DNA from: Streptomyces bambusae | Lineage (GTDB): Bacteria > Actinomycetota > Actinomycetes > Streptomycetales > Streptomycetaceae | Direction of reading: 5' to 3' | DNA length: 64,000 bases | Assembly (NCBI RefSeq): GCF_020532645.1 | Contig: NZ_JAJAUZ010000002.1 | Location: 1 to 64,000, forward strand | Shown here: positions 26,256-37,512 of the stretch, one piece after another | How positions within the stretch are numbered: position 1 is the stretch's first letter | Layout of the letters: each line of letters starts with the position of its first letter | The notes under the pieces: generated by a model | What the model was told of the DNA's origin: nothing | Database searches by the model: none | The model's input: the letters and a program-made list of their open reading frames with translations, nothing else | Position numbers and translations under genes: made by a program

Positions 26256-29200
26256 GTGGAGCTGGAGCGCCGGGCCCAGGTCCGGATCCACCGTCAGGAC
26301 GGCAGCGGTACCGCGTTCGGGTCCGGCTACCTCGTCACGCCCCGGCTGGTCCTGACGGCGGCCCACGTGGTCGCCGGTCAGGGCCGCATCACGGTCTGCC
26401 TCCCGGACCACGGTCCGCAGCGCCACCCGGCGGAGGTCCGCTGGCGCCGCCACGACCACGCGTGCGACGCCGCGCTGCTGGAACTCGACGGCGCCCTGCC
26501 CTGGCTGCCGGTGACGGACGCCGGTCCGCCGCCCGCTCAGCCGCCCGCTGCGGTCCGTCCGGCGCCCGGTGATCCGGTGGGCACGCCCGTGGCGGGACTC
26601 GCCTGGGGTCCGGCGGCCCCGCCGGCCGACGCCCCGCCGGCCGACGCCCCGCCGGGCCCTGCCGCGGCGGTGCCGCTGCCGCGCGCCGGGTCGGCGCCGC
26701 GCCCGGTGCTGCCGCAGCGCTGGGGGGCGCTGGCCGGGGTGGCCGCGCACCCCGTGACCGCGCTCGGGTTCCCCCGCATGCAAGGGGACGGCACGCAGCG
26801 GTACGACGAGCAGGTCGAGGCGTGCATCTCGCCCGGTACGGGGGCGCTGGCGGGGCGGTACGAGCTGGTGGGCCGCGGGGCCGCGGCCGGCGGCCAGGAC
26901 CTGCCGGCGGGGGTGACGCGGTGGTCGGGGATGTCGGGTGCACCGGTGTTCTCGGGCGAGCTGCTGTGCGGGCTGGTCCGGCGGGACCGGCAGACGGACG
27001 GCGGGGTGCGGCTGACCGTGACCCCGGCGGCCGTCCTGGTCGCCGATGCGGGCTTCCGCGCGGTGGTGGCCGGACACACCGGAGCGGAACCGCTCGCCGA
27101 GCCCGCCGAGGCCGCCCACCTGCTGTCTCCCGCCGGCCCCGAACGCGACCTCCGCTCCCCCGCGATGCTGCTGCGCGCCGAGGCCGAGGCGGTCCCGTTC
27201 CGGGGCCGCGAGGAGGAGCTCCGCCTGCTGGCCGGCTGGTGCGCGGCCCCGGAGCCGTTCTCGGTGCGGGTGCTGACCGGGCCCGGCGGGCAGGGCAAGT
27301 CCCGGCTGGCGCGGCAGCTCGCCGAGGGACTGCGCGGTGCCGGCTGGCTGACCGGGCACCTCCGGTCCAACCTGACCGACGGCACCGGTGGCAGCCCGGA
27401 CCTGGGCGCTCTGGCGACCCGGCACTGGCTGCTGCTGGTCGTCGACTACGCCGAGACCCGCCCGCACCTGGTGCGCCGGGTCGTCGAGCAGCTGCGCACC
27501 ACCCGCAGCCGGGTCCGGCTGCTGCTGCTGGCCCGTTCCGACGGGGAGTGGCGCACCGACGTGCTCGGGGCCTCGGACCCGTGCCGGACCCTGCTGCGCA
27601 CCGCCGAGGTGCAGCCGCTCCTCGCGCCCGGCCCGTCCGACGACCGGCCCGACGCCTTCCGGCAGGCTGCGACGGGCCTGGCCGGGCTGCTGGAGCAACT
27701 GCCCGCGGTGGCCGGCCGCGCCGCCGGCGGCTGGCCCGCCCTGGCCGCGGCCCTGCCGCCGCCCGACGACCTGGCGGACGAGCGTTACGCCTCGCCGCTG
27801 ACGCTCCAGATGACCGCTCTGGCGGGCCTCCTCCAGCACGGTCCGGCCCCGGTGCGGACGGCATCGGGCGAGCCCGTCGAGGCCGCCGTCGTCGATCACG
27901 AGGCGCACTACTGGGAGGAGACGGCGGCCACCCCGGCCTTCCGCCTCGGCGGTCTGCGGACCACGTCGCTGCGGCGGGCGGTGGCCGTGGCCGCGGTGTG
28001 CGGGGCCGTCGACCGGGCCGAGGCCGAAGCGGTCGTGCGTGCGGTGCCGGGCCTGCCGGCCGACCGCGTCGCCGACGTCGCGGAGTGGCTGCGGGCCCTG
28101 TACGTGCCGGAGGAGGGCCGCCACTGGGGATCCCTGCAACCGGACCGGGTGGCGGAGTTCCACGTCACCCGGACCCTCTGCGGCACGGGCGTCCTGCCGG
28201 ACCTCCTCCGCACCGCGACCGTCGAGCAGCAGGTCCGGCTGTACACGGTGCTCACCCGGGCGGCCGCGGCACACCACCTGGCGGGCCGGGTCGGCGAAGG
28301 CGCCGGGGTCGTGGCGGAACTGTCGGCCGCCCTGAAGGAGGGGCTGGTCGCGTCACAGACGCTCGCCCGGGTGCTGTGGACCATTCCGGCGCAGCCGGGC
28401 TCCCCCGCCCTCGCCGGACTGGGCCTGGAGGTCGCCGCCCGCGTCGTCGAGATCTGCCGGCGGCAGGCGGCCGCGCACCCCGGCCTGCCGGACACCGGTA
28501 CCGATCTGGGAATGGCCCTCGCCTCGCTCGGCAGCCGGCTGCACGCGACGGGCCGGTACGACGAGGCCTGCCACAGCGGCGCCGAAGGCCTGGAACTGTT
28601 CCGTCGCACGGCCCTCGCACCGCCCGTGCGGGCCCGGCTGCTCGCCTCCGCGCTGTTCGCTCAGGCCCACCACATGAAACAGGCGGGCCGACCGGCAGAC
28701 GCCCTCCCGCTGCTGGAGGAGGCCGTCTCCTTCCAACGCCTACTGTCTGCGGAAGGGGCGGACGATGATCAACGCAGCCTTGCCGAGTTCCTGGGCTTCC
28801 TCGCCCTGGTGCTCAGGGAGGTCGACGGCCGGGCGGAGGACGAACTCGCCGCGCTGGAGCAGAGGGCACGGATCCTCCGCACGCTCGCCGCGTCGGGCGG
28901 ACGAGCCGACCTGGAGGCCGCCGCAACCGCACTCTCGTACCGGGGCATGCGCATGGAGCGGCTCGGCGCGGGCCGCGCGGACGCACTCGCCGTCCTGGAG
29001 GAGGCGGCCGCACTGTACGGGGTCATGGGGTCTTCGATGGACACACGGCAGCGCACGGAACAGGCGCACGTGCTGGCCGTGATGGCCAGGCTCCACCTCA
29101 CGATGGCCGTGTCCCCCGAGAAGACGGCGCTGGCCCACTTGGACGCCGTGGAGGCCATCCGTGCCCTGCCCCCTGCGGAACAGCAGGCGATGGCATCGAT

Positions 29201-29297
29201 CCGGGAGTCCCTCATGCCGGTGATCGAGACCCTCGCCCGGCTCGGCGGGGACGGCCCCGGGCCCGCGCTCGGGGCTGCCGCCGCCCCGGAGCGGTAG
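26256..29297 (+). CDS. Trypsin-like protease fused to STAND ATPase and helical repeats
   Basis: A 1013-residue protein. Residues about 1-265 are a trypsin-like serine protease with a visible triad: His in LTAAHVV (near 36), Asp in CDAALLELD (near 71), Ser in GMSGAPVF (near 227). An Ala/Pro loop with a [12 protein letters not shown] repeat interrupts it. A STAND/AAA ATPase follows, with P-loop [15 protein letters not shown] near 345 and LLLVVDYAE as Walker B. The C-terminal third is TPR-like helices. No signal peptide is seen, so it is probably cytoplasmic. This layout fits NTP-dependent conflict or abortive-infection proteases: sensing by repeats, switching by the ATPase, killing by the protease. 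It sits oddly inside a biosynthetic cluster. Confidence 0.85.
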   Translation: MELERRAQVRIHRQDGSGTAFGSGYLVTPRLVLTAAHVVAGQGRITVCLPDHGPQRHPAEVRWRRHDHACDAALLELDGALPWLPVTDAGPPPAQPPAAVRPAPGDPVGTPVAGLAWGPAAPPADAPPADAPPGPAAAVPLPRAGSAPRPVLPQRWGALAGVAAHPVTALGFPRMQGDGTQRYDEQVEACISPGTGALAGRYELVGRGAAAGGQDLPAGVTRWSGMSGAPVFSGELLCGLVRRDRQTDGGVRLTVTPAAVLVADAGFRAVVAGHTGAEPLAEPAEAAHLLSPAGPERDLRSPAMLLRAEAEAVPFRGREEELRLLAGWCAAPEPFSVRVLTGPGGQGKSRLARQLAEGLRGAGWLTGHLRSNLTDGTGGSPDLGALATRHWLLLVVDYAETRPHLVRRVVEQLRTTRSRVRLLLLARSDGEWRTDVLGASDPCRTLLRTAEVQPLLAPGPSDDRPDAFRQAATGLAGLLEQLPAVAGRAAGGWPALAAALPPPDDLADERYASPLTLQMTALAGLLQHGPAPVRTASGEPVEAAVVDHEAHYWEETAATPAFRLGGLRTTSLRRAVAVAAVCGAVDRAEAEAVVRAVPGLPADRVADVAEWLRALYVPEEGRHWGSLQPDRVAEFHVTRTLCGTGVLPDLLRTATVEQQVRLYTVLTRAAAAHHLAGRVGEGAGVVAELSAALKEGLVASQTLARVLWTIPAQPGSPALAGLGLEVAARVVEICRRQAAAHPGLPDTGTDLGMALASLGSRLHATGRYDEACHSGAEGLELFRRTALAPPVRARLLASALFAQAHHMKQAGRPADALPLLEEAVSFQRLLSAEGADDDQRSLAEFLGFLALVLREVDGRAEDELAALEQRARILRTLAASGGRADLEAAATALSYRGMRMERLGAGRADALAVLEEAAALYGVMGSSMDTRQRTEQAHVLAVMARLHLTMAVSPEKTALAHLDAVEAIRALPPAEQQAMASIRESLMPVIETLARLGGDGPGPALGAAAAPER

Positions 29298-29303
29298 TCC
29301 CCG

Positions 29304-29331
29304 GCGGCAGATTCCCCCCGGATTCTGCCGC
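29304..29331 (+). terminator. Hairpin after protease-STAND gene
   Basis: An 8-bp stem, GCGGCAGA with TCTGCCGC, lies seven bases after the stop codon and is followed by a further GC-rich repeat. It is a plausible terminator isolating the protease pair from NRPS-3. Confidence 0.4.
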
Positions 29332-29452
29332 TGCCGACTGCCCGCCGGGCGGCGGCGGCGGGCCTAGCGTGACGGGGACGGAGGCGAGCGGTACGGACGG
29401 ACCGGCGGCCCCCGCAGTCCCGCGTCCCGCGCCCCCGCCTGGAGGATTCACG

Positions 29453-32400
29453 ATGCCCGCAGCCGAGCCAGAGTTCCTCGACGGCGGTCCGGCCGTGCAG
29501 CCCGCCCCGCACGTCCTGGACCGGATCGACGCCCAGGTGGCGGCCGGGCCGGACCGGCTCGCTCTCGTGCACGGCGCCGAGCGCATGACGTACGGGGAGC
29601 TGGCGGCGGCCGTCGCCGGTCGGGCCGCCGAACTGGCCGCCGAGGGCGCCGGACCGGGCCGCCTCGTGGCCGTCCACCGGCCGCGCGGCATCGCGGCGAT
29701 CGTCGGCCTGCTCGCCGTGCTCCGCACCGGCGCCGCCTACCTGCCGCTGGACATCCAGGCCCCCGACGCCCGCAACGCGGCCATCCTCGCCGACAGTTGC
29801 GGGGCCGCAGCACCCGAGCCGGCCGAGGTCGCGGCCTGCGGCGAACTCGTGCTCGGCGGCCCCGGTGCGCCCGGCACCGCCGCGTACGTCATCTACACGT
29901 CCGGCTCCACCGGCACCCCGAACGGCGTGGTCGTCGGCCACGGCTCGCTCGCCCACTTCATCGCCGGCGCCACTCCCACCTACGGGATCGGCGCCGGGGA
30001 CCGGGTCCTCCAGTTCAGCCCGCTGCACTTCGACGCGAGCGTGCAGGAGGTCTTCGTGACGCTCGGCGCGGGCGGCGTGCTCGTGCTGCGGACCGACGAC
30101 ATGCTCGACGTGCAGGATCTCCTCGCCGGCTGCGCCGCGCACGGCGTGACGGTGCTCGACCTGCCCGCCGCGTACTGGCACGAGCTGGTGTACGCCCTGG
30201 CCGCCGGCCTGGTGGAGCTGCCCGACTGCCTCCGTACGGTGATCATCTACGGGGAGGCCGCGCTGCCGGAGCGGGTGGCGCAGTGGTGCACGGCGGTCGG
30301 CGGCCGGATCCGGCTGCTCAACGCGTACGGGCCGACCGAGACCACGGTGGTCTCGACGGTCGCGGACCTGTCCGGTTACAAGGGCGGCCCGGTGCCCATC
30401 GGCCGCCCGCTTCCCGGGGTCCGCTGCACCCGTGTCGACGGAGAACTCTGGCTGCTGGGAGGCGGCCTGACGCTCGGATACCTCGGACGGGACGAGCTGA
30501 ACGCCCGCCGCTTCACGGCCTTCGGCGGCGAACGCGCCTACCGCACCGGCGACGTGGTCGCCTTCCGCGCGGACGGGCAGATCGACTACCACGGCCGGCT
30601 GGACGACGAGGTGAAGATCGGCGGCCAGCGCATCGACCCCGCCTCGGTGGAGTCCGTCCTGTCCGGGCACGCCGGTGTGCGGGAGGCGGCCGTCGTCGCC
30701 CAGCAGGCCGAGGACGGCGTGAAGCGGCTGGTGGCCTTCGCGGTCGTCGAGCCGGGCGTCGGCGCCGAGGAACTGCGGGACTGCGTACGGGAGAAGATGC
30801 CCGCGGCGGCGGTGCCCGCGGTGGTCGCGCTGGTGGCGGCGCTGCCGAGGACCAGCTCCGGGAAGATCAACCGGAAGGTCCTGCGGACCACCGACCCGCA
30901 GCCGGCACCGCAGCCGGCACCCGAGACCGCCCCGCAGCCCGGGCCGGACCTCCTCGACGAGGCGGACCGCGTCCCGCTGTCCTTCGCGCAGCGCCGGCTG
31001 TGGCTGCTGAACCGCCTGGAGGGACCGTCGGCCACCTACAACATGCCGGTGGTCGTGGAGCTCGACGGGCTGCCCGACCCGGCGGCGCTGGCCGCCGCCC
31101 TCGGCGACCTCGCCGAGCGGCACGAGGTGCTGCGGACGGTGTTCCCGGCCGCCGACGGCGAGCCGTACCAGCACGTGCTGGAGGCGGCCGGCATCCCGTT
31201 CGCCGTGGAACGCTGCACCGCGCCGGAGCTGCCGGCCAAGGTCACCGCGTGCACCACCGAGCCCTTCGACTTCACCCGCGAACAGCCGGTCCGGGTACGG
31301 CTGTTCGACACCGGCGACGGACGGTCCACGCTCGCCGTCCTGCTGCACCACATCGCGGGCGACGGCTGGTCCATCGCCCCGCTGCTGCGCGACCTCGGCA
31401 CGGCCTACCGGGCCCGGCTGGCCGGCACCGCCCCCGGCTGGGAGCCGCTGCCCGTCCAGTACGCCGACTACACGCTGTGGCAGAACGAGAGCCTGGGGAG
31501 CGCCGCCGACCCCGCGTCGCAGCTCTCCCGGCAGCTCGCCCACTGGTCCGGGGCGCTGGCCGGGCTGCCCGCCGAGACCCCGCTGCCGCTGGACCGGCCC
31601 CGGCCGGCCGAGCCCTCGCACCGCGGGGCGACGCTCATCGCCCGGATCGACCCGGACGTCCAGGACCGCCTCGCGCAGACGGCCGCGGAGCGCGGCGCGA
31701 GCATGCTGATGGTGCTCCAGTCGGCGCTCGCCCTCACCCTGGCGGCGACCGGCGCGGGGACGGACGTGCCGCTGGGCACCCCGGTCGCCGGCCGCTCCGA
31801 CGAAGCCCTCGACGACCTGGTCGGCTTCTTCGTGAACACCCTGGTGCTGCGCACCGACCTGGCCGGCGACCCGGCGTTCGGGGAACTTCTGGAGCGGGTG
31901 CGGGATGCGGACCTGGCGGCGTACGCGCACCAGGAGCTGCCGTTCGACCTGCTGGTCGAGCACCTCAACCCGGAGCGGGCGCTGGCCCGGCACCCGCTGT
32001 TCCAGGTGATGCTGACCGTCCAGACCGGCGGCGCCGGAGCCGGACCCGACGCCGAACTCGGTCCGCTGACAGGCACGTTCGTATCCGCTGGGCTGGAGGT
32101 CGCGAAGTTCGACCTGATGGCCTCGTGCGTGGACCACCGGGATGCGGCCGGCGCCGCGGCCGGTCTGGAAGTGTGGCTCCAGTACGCCACCGACCTCTTC
32201 GACGAGGGGACGGCCCGGCTGCTGCTGGACGTGTTCCAGCGGGTGCTGCGGGCGGCCGCGGCCGACCCCGCGGTGCGGCCGAGCGCCCTGGCACTGCTGT
32301 CCGCGGACGAGGAGCTGGCGCTCGCCGGCCGCCGGACGGCGGTCGCCGCGCTGGCCGCCGAGCAGGCGGCGCGGGCCGCACGGGCCGCTGCGCCCTCAGG

Positions 32401-35400
32401 CCCCCCGGCCCCGCACCAGGAGGCGTTCCAGGAGCTGTTCGCCGAGGTGCTGGGCATCGAACGGGTCGGCCCCGACGAGGACTTCTTCTCCATCGGCGGC
32501 CACTCGATGTCGGGTGTGCGGCTGGCGAACCGGATCCGCGCCCTGCTCGGCGTGGAGGTCCGCATCCGCGACCTGTTCCTCGCGCCGACCCCGGCCCTGC
32601 TGGCCCGGCGGATCGCCGGAGCGGGCCCGGACCCGGCGGTGCCGGAGGAGTCCGCCCCGGCGCGGACCCCGCTGGTGCCGGCCGCCCGCCCGGAGCGGCT
32701 GCCGCTGTCGTACGCCCAGCGCCGCCTGTGGTTCGTCAACGAGCTGGACGGTCCGAGCGCCTCGTACAACATCCCCGTCGTGCTGCGGCCCGGCCGGCCG
32801 CTGGAGCCGGCGGCCCTCGCCGACGCGCTGGCCGACGTCGCCGCCCGCCACGAGGTGCTGCGTACGGTGTACCGGGCGGTCGAGGGCGAGCCGTACCAGG
32901 AGGTGCTGACCGGGGCGCGGCCCGCGCTGGAGGTGCTGGACGTGCCGGCCGGCGGGCTGGACGGGGCGCTGGCGGCTGCCACCGGGTACGTGTTCGACCT
33001 GGCGGGTGAAGTCCCGTTGCGGGCCTGGCTGGTGACGCCCGACGACGGCAGCGGTCAGGTGCTGGTGCTGCTGCTGCACCACATCGCGGGCGACGGCTGG
33101 TCGACCGGCCCGCTGCTGGCCGACCTGTCGGCCGCGTACGGGGCGCGGGCCGCCGGGCGGGCGCCGGGCTGGGAGGCGCTGCCGGTGCAGTACGCCGACT
33201 ACACGCTGTGGCAGCTCGATGCGCTGGGCGGCGACCGGGCGGCGGCCGCCCTCGCCTTCTGGGAGGGGGCGCTGGCGGACGCACCGCCGGTGCTGGAGCT
33301 GCCGGCGGCCCGGACCCGGCCGGCGGAAGCCTCGCACCGGGGCGCTCAGGTGCCGGTGTCCGTGGACGCCGCCACCCACGCGGCGCTGGCCGGGCTGGCC
33401 CGGGAGACCGGGACCACGATGTTCATGGTGGTGCAGGCGGCGCTGGCGGCGACCCTGACCCGGCACGGCGCGGGCACCGACCTGCCGCTGGGCACGATGA
33501 CGGCGGGCCGCGAGGACGACGCGCTGGCCTCTCTGGTCGGATTCTTCGTGAACACGCTGGTGCTGCGCACGGACACCGCGGGCGATCCGACGTTCCGCGA
33601 ACTGCTGGGCCGCGTGAGGGATTCCGACCTGGCGGCGTACGCGCACCAGGAGCTGCCCTTCGACCGGCTGGTGGAGCACCTGAACCCGCGCCGGTCCGCC
33701 GCCCACCATCCGCTGGTGCAGGTGGTGGTGCAGCTCCACCAGGACTACACGGCCGGGGTCGCCGGCTCGGAGCTGGCGGGCACGCCGGTGCCGGTGGACT
33801 GCGGGTGGACGAAGTTCGACATGACGCTGGCGCTGTGGGAGGCGCAGGACGCGGCAGGTGCTCCGGGCGGGCTGTCCGGCAGCCTGGAGTACGCGACCGA
33901 CCTGTACGACGCGGGCACGGCTGAGCTGCTGGCCCGGCACGTGGCGGCCACCCTGGAGGCGGTGGCGGCCGACCCGGGGCTGCGCATCGGCTCGGTCGGG
34001 CTGCTGACCGCCGCGGAGGAGCAGCGGCTGCTGACGGCGTACAACGACACCGCCCACGACCCGGCCGCGGACGGCCCGTTCGCGCCGGGCCCGGTGCACG
34101 AACTGCTGGCGGCGCAGGCCCGCCGCACCCCGGACGCGCCGGCGGTGACCTTCGGCGCGCAGACCCTGACGTACGCCGAACTCGATGCCCGTTCGGATGT
34201 GTTGGCGCACCGGCTGGTGGCGGCCGGGGTGACCCGGGACGCTGCGGTCGGCGTGCTGCTGGAGCGCGGACCGCTGCTGGTCGTGTCGGCGCTGGCGGCG
34301 CTCAAGTGCGGCGCGGCGTACGTGCCGCTGGACCCGCGGCTGCCGGCGGCCCGGATCCGGATGATGCTGGCCGACTCCGGGGCTGCCGCGCTGGTCACGG
34401 ACGGGGCCCTGGCGGTCTCCGAAGTGGCTTCGGCGGTGCGGGAGTCGGGACTGCCCGTGCTCGCGGCGGACGCGCAGGCCCCGGCGGACGTCCCGGCCGG
34501 CCCGCCCGGGGTCGCGGTGGACGGGCGGGCGCTGATGTACGTGATGTTCACGTCCGGCTCGACGGGCCGCCCCAAGGGTGTCGGCGTCACCCACCTCAAC
34601 GTGGCCGAGCTGGCCGCGGACCGTGAGTGGAACGTCGCCAACCACCGCCGGATGCTGGTCCATTCGGCGATCGGCTTCGACGCCTCCACGTACGAGCTGT
34701 GGGTGCCGCTGCTGCACGGCGGCGAGCTGGTGATCGCCCCCGGTGACGGCGCCGACCTGGCCGAGCTGGACCGCACGATCCGCGAACACGGCGTCACTGC
34801 CGCCTACTTCACGATGGGCCTGTTCCACGTGATGGCCGACGAGGGCCTCGACACGCTGCGGCTGCTGGCAGAGGTGTGGACGGGTGGCGACACGGCCGCC
34901 CCGAGCGCCCTGCGCCGGGTGCTGGAGCACTGCCCGGACACCGCGCTGGTGCACTCGTACGGGCCGACGGAGACCACGTTCGCCTCGCACAACCAGCGTT
35001 TCCCGGCCGGCCCCCGGGAGCTGCCCGGGGTGTACCTCGGGCGGCCGATGGACAACACCCGCAGCTACGTGCTGGACGGGCGGCTGCGGCCGGTGCCCCC
35101 GGGCGTGCCGGGTGAGCTGTACATCGCGGGCTCGCACGTGGCCCGTGGGTACGTGGGCCGGCCGGCGCTGACCGCCGAGCGGTTCGTCGCCGACCCGTTC
35201 GGCGCGGGCGGCGGCCGGATGTACCGCACCGGCGACCGGGTGGTGTGGACGCCGGAGGGCGAGCTTCGCTTCCTGGGGCGGGCGGACGGGCAGGTCAAGC
35301 TGCGCGGCTTCCGCATCGAGCCGGGCGAGGCCGAGGAAGCCCTGTCCCGCCATCCGGCCGTCGGACAGGCGGTGGTGACCGTCCGTGAGGACCGGCCGGG

Positions 35401-36643
35401 CGACAAGCAGCTCGTCGGGTACGTCGTCCCGCGGGCCGGCGGCACGGTCACCGCGGCCGAGGTGCTGGCTGCCACGGCCGCCGAACTCCCCGCCCATCTG
35501 GTGCCGTCGGCGGTGGTGGTGCTCGACGCGATCCCGCTGACCGTCAACGGGAAGCCCGACCGCCGGGCGCTGCCCGCGCCCGCGCACCGGCCGGTGGCCG
35601 AGGGGCGGCGGCCCCGCAATGCCCGCGAGGAGGTCCTGTGCGGCCTGTTCGCCGAGATCCTCGGCGTGCCGGAGGTCGGCATCGACGACAACTTCTTCAC
35701 CCTGGGCGGGCATTCGCTGCTCGGTGTCCGGCTGGTCAGCCGGATGCGCACCGTGCTGGGCGTGGAGCGCGGGGTCCGCGACCTGTTCCGCACCCCGACG
35801 GTCGCCGGGCTGCTGCGGGCCCACGAGGAGGAGGGCGGCGACGGCGGCGCCATGGGCGTGCTGCTGCCGCTGACCACGCGGGGCCGGGAGCGCCCGCTGT
35901 TCTGCATCCACCCGGGCACCGGCGTCGGCTGGTCGTACGCGGGCCTGGCCCGGCACCTGGGCGAGGAGCAGCCGCTGTACGCCCTCCAGGCCCGGGCGCT
36001 GAGCGAGCCCGGCCATGCGCCGCGGAGCGTCGAGGAGATGGCCGCGGAGTACGTGGAGCGGATCCGGCTGGTCCAGCCGTGGGGGCCCTACCGGCTGCTC
36101 GGCTGGTCGTTCGGCGGCACGGTGGCGCACGCCATGGCGGTCCGGCTGGCCGAGCTGGGCGAGCGGGTCGAGCTGCTGGGCCTCATGGACGTCCACCAGA
36201 CCGGGCCCGGCAGCCGGCTGCACGCGCAGGCGGCGGCACGGCCGGCGGGTCCGGACGGCCCGGACCCGGACGGCCCGGACCCGGACGGCCCGGGAGCGCG
36301 GGCGGCGGCGATCGAGGCCATGCGGCGGGAGGACCCGGTGCTCGCCGGGTTCACGGACGCCGAGCTGCGGGCGGTGGCGCGGGCGTCGCGGACGCACGCC
36401 GAGCTGATGAGCCGCTACGAGCCGCGGCCGGTGGACACGGACGCCGTGTTCTTCACCGCGCGGCGCCCCGGCGAGCCGGCGGGCGAGCTGGCCGGCACCT
36501 GGCGGCCGTTCGTCACGGGCGCGCTGGAAAACCACGCGGTGGACGCAGGCCATCTCGAAATGACCGCACCGGAGCCGTTGAAGCACATAGGGGAAATCCT
36601 GGCGGCGAAACTCGGCACGTCATCGATTTCGCACGCGCACTGA
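29453..36643 (+). CDS. NRPS-3, terminal synthetase, A-C-T-C-A-T-TE
   Basis: A 2396-residue synthetase. A1 (about residues 19-479) opens the protein and leads through a 27-residue Pro-rich linker straight into C1 (from about 506), with no carrier between them. T1 (GGHSM) is near 1015, C2 starts near 1082, A2 near 1549, T2 (GGHSL) near 2084, and TE has its nucleophile in GWSFGG near 2217. Both C domains have HHIAGDG. A1 has TGTPNG in place of TGxPKG but keeps NAYGPTE and SSGKINR; its pocket reads DAQDIYAVVK. A2 reads DAYYWGSFAK. Neither code is one I recognise. A1 may load T1 or the A-less carriers of NRPS-2. The ATG at 29453 follows GGAGG. MbtH lies 70 bp downstream. Confidence 0.94.
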   Translation: MPAAEPEFLDGGPAVQPAPHVLDRIDAQVAAGPDRLALVHGAERMTYGELAAAVAGRAAELAAEGAGPGRLVAVHRPRGIAAIVGLLAVLRTGAAYLPLDIQAPDARNAAILADSCGAAAPEPAEVAACGELVLGGPGAPGTAAYVIYTSGSTGTPNGVVVGHGSLAHFIAGATPTYGIGAGDRVLQFSPLHFDASVQEVFVTLGAGGVLVLRTDDMLDVQDLLAGCAAHGVTVLDLPAAYWHELVYALAAGLVELPDCLRTVIIYGEAALPERVAQWCTAVGGRIRLLNAYGPTETTVVSTVADLSGYKGGPVPIGRPLPGVRCTRVDGELWLLGGGLTLGYLGRDELNARRFTAFGGERAYRTGDVVAFRADGQIDYHGRLDDEVKIGGQRIDPASVESVLSGHAGVREAAVVAQQAEDGVKRLVAFAVVEPGVGAEELRDCVREKMPAAAVPAVVALVAALPRTSSGKINRKVLRTTDPQPAPQPAPETAPQPGPDLLDEADRVPLSFAQRRLWLLNRLEGPSATYNMPVVVELDGLPDPAALAAALGDLAERHEVLRTVFPAADGEPYQHVLEAAGIPFAVERCTAPELPAKVTACTTEPFDFTREQPVRVRLFDTGDGRSTLAVLLHHIAGDGWSIAPLLRDLGTAYRARLAGTAPGWEPLPVQYADYTLWQNESLGSAADPASQLSRQLAHWSGALAGLPAETPLPLDRPRPAEPSHRGATLIARIDPDVQDRLAQTAAERGASMLMVLQSALALTLAATGAGTDVPLGTPVAGRSDEALDDLVGFFVNTLVLRTDLAGDPAFGELLERVRDADLAAYAHQELPFDLLVEHLNPERALARHPLFQVMLTVQTGGAGAGPDAELGPLTGTFVSAGLEVAKFDLMASCVDHRDAAGAAAGLEVWLQYATDLFDEGTARLLLDVFQRVLRAAAADPAVRPSALALLSADEELALAGRRTAVAALAAEQAARAARAAAPSGPPAPHQEAFQELFAEVLGIERVGPDEDFFSIGGHSMSGVRLANRIRALLGVEVRIRDLFLAPTPALLARRIAGAGPDPAVPEESAPARTPLVPAARPERLPLSYAQRRLWFVNELDGPSASYNIPVVLRPGRPLEPAALADALADVAARHEVLRTVYRAVEGEPYQEVLTGARPALEVLDVPAGGLDGALAAATGYVFDLAGEVPLRAWLVTPDDGSGQVLVLLLHHIAGDGWSTGPLLADLSAAYGARAAGRAPGWEALPVQYADYTLWQLDALGGDRAAAALAFWEGALADAPPVLELPAARTRPAEASHRGAQVPVSVDAATHAALAGLARETGTTMFMVVQAALAATLTRHGAGTDLPLGTMTAGREDDALASLVGFFVNTLVLRTDTAGDPTFRELLGRVRDSDLAAYAHQELPFDRLVEHLNPRRSAAHHPLVQVVVQLHQDYTAGVAGSELAGTPVPVDCGWTKFDMTLALWEAQDAAGAPGGLSGSLEYATDLYDAGTAELLARHVAATLEAVAADPGLRIGSVGLLTAAEEQRLLTAYNDTAHDPAADGPFAPGPVHELLAAQARRTPDAPAVTFGAQTLTYAELDARSDVLAHRLVAAGVTRDAAVGVLLERGPLLVVSALAALKCGAAYVPLDPRLPAARIRMMLADSGAAALVTDGALAVSEVASAVRESGLPVLAADAQAPADVPAGPPGVAVDGRALMYVMFTSGSTGRPKGVGVTHLNVAELAADREWNVANHRRMLVHSAIGFDASTYELWVPLLHGGELVIAPGDGADLAELDRTIREHGVTAAYFTMGLFHVMADEGLDTLRLLAEVWTGGDTAAPSALRRVLEHCPDTALVHSYGPTETTFASHNQRFPAGPRELPGVYLGRPMDNTRSYVLDGRLRPVPPGVPGELYIAGSHVARGYVGRPALTAERFVADPFGAGGGRMYRTGDRVVWTPEGELRFLGRADGQVKLRGFRIEPGEAEEALSRHPAVGQAVVTVREDRPGDKQLVGYVVPRAGGTVTAAEVLAATAAELPAHLVPSAVVVLDAIPLTVNGKPDRRALPAPAHRPVAEGRRPRNAREEVLCGLFAEILGVPEVGIDDNFFTLGGHSLLGVRLVSRMRTVLGVERGVRDLFRTPTVAGLLRAHEEEGGDGGAMGVLLPLTTRGRERPLFCIHPGTGVGWSYAGLARHLGEEQPLYALQARALSEPGHAPRSVEEMAAEYVERIRLVQPWGPYRLLGWSFGGTVAHAMAVRLAELGERVELLGLMDVHQTGPGSRLHAQAAARPAGPDGPDPDGPDPDGPGARAAAIEAMRREDPVLAGFTDAELRAVARASRTHAELMSRYEPRPVDTDAVFFTARRPGEPAGELAGTWRPFVTGALENHAVDAGHLEMTAPEPLKHIGEILAAKLGTSSISHAH

Positions 36644-36713
36644 TCGCAAAATTCACCCGAAACACGCAGTCGAACCATCCCACCCATCCTTCGATGAATT
36701 CCTGGAGCCAGTC

Positions 36714-36920
36714 ATGACGAACCCGTTCGACGACACCGAGGGCACCTTCCACGTCGTGGTCAACGACGAGGGGCAGCACGCGCTGTGGCCGACGTTCGCC
36801 ACCGTTCCCGCAGGCTGGAACATTGTGCTCGGCGAGAGCAACCGCGCCGACGCGCTCACGTACATCGAGGAGAACTGGACCGACATCCGGCCCAAGAGCC
36901 TCCTCGCACAGTACGCTTAA
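36714..36920 (+). CDS. MbtH-like protein
   Basis: A 68-residue MbtH homologue, the small chaperone-like activator of many NRPS adenylation domains. Signature residues are intact: NPFD near the N-terminus, [10 protein letters not shown], the Trp in PAGW, and the terminal [14 protein letters not shown]. It is the last gene before a strong terminator and is probably the final gene of the NRPS-3 transcript. Which A domain it serves cannot be told from sequence. Confidence 0.97.
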   Translation: MTNPFDDTEGTFHVVVNDEGQHALWPTFATVPAGWNIVLGESNRADALTYIEENWTDIRPKSLLAQYA

Positions 36921-36943
36921 AACCTGCCGGAAATCCGGCACCG

Positions 36944-36984
36944 AGGGTCGTGCCCCGCAGCATCATGCGGGGCACGACCCTTTT
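36944..36984 (+). terminator. Strong intrinsic terminator after mbtH
   Basis: A perfect 16-bp stem (AGGGTCGTGCCCCGCA with its complement) closes a 6-base loop and runs into TTTT, 23 bp after the MbtH stop. This is the clearest Rho-independent terminator in the window. It splits the NRPS transcript from the glutamate mutase operon. Confidence 0.9.
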
Positions 36985-37062
36985 CCGTAACGGGCTCTGC
37001 AAGGGACCGGCACTTCCCTCTTTCTGCCGCCGGAACTTCCGCTCGGGAACCCCGGGCGGCCC

Positions 37063-37075
37063 TATTTTTGAGCCA
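37063..37075 (+). promoter_or_regulatory. Candidate -10 box for a leaderless mutase transcript
   Basis: TATTTT at 37063-37068 ends six bases before the ATG of the mutase S gene, and no ribosome binding site is visible. A transcript starting at or next to the A of the ATG would fit. No convincing -35 is seen, so this is tentative. Confidence 0.35.
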
Positions 37076-37512
37076 TGAAGATTCTGCTGACCGGCACCGC
37101 ATCCGATTCCCACACATGGAATCTGGTCTATCTGCAGCTCTTTCTCGAAGAGCTGGAGCACCGGGTCGTCAACCTCGGCCCGTGCGTGCCGGACGACCTG
37201 CTGGCCGCCGCCTGCCGCCGGCACGGACCCGGCCTGGTGGTCATCAGCAGTGTCAACGGCCACGGCTACCGCGACGGCCTGTCGGCGGTCCGCCGGCTGC
37301 GCGGCGAGCCCGGCCTCGGCGCGGTCCCGGTCGTCATCGGCGGCAAGCTCGGCGTGGCCGGCGCGCAGGACCCCGAGCGGGCCGCGCTGCTGCGGGCGGC
37401 GGGCTGCGACGCCGTGTTCGACGACGGTGACGTGACGGCGCTGCGCGACTTCGTGACGGCCCTGGAGGCGCTGGACGTCTTCGACGCCCTGCCCGACCGG
37501 GCGACGGCATGA
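37075..37512 (+). CDS. Glutamate mutase S subunit (B12-binding)
   Basis: A 145-residue cobalamin-binding subunit of glutamate mutase, which with the E subunit rearranges L-glutamate to L-threo-3-methylaspartate. The B12 motif appears as D-S-H-T-W-N at residues 11-16: the Asp and the axial His are kept, but the usual final Gly of DxHxxG is Asn. The strand-loop elements LVVISSVNGHGY and PVVIGGKLGV match the family, and length is normal. It overlaps the E-subunit gene by four bases (ATGA). In streptolydigin synthesis the same pair (SlgE1/SlgE2) supplies 3-methylaspartate. Confidence 0.92.
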   Translation: MKILLTGTASDSHTWNLVYLQLFLEELEHRVVNLGPCVPDDLLAAACRRHGPGLVVISSVNGHGYRDGLSAVRRLRGEPGLGAVPVVIGGKLGVAGAQDPERAALLRAAGCDAVFDDGDVTALRDFVTALEALDVFDALPDRATA

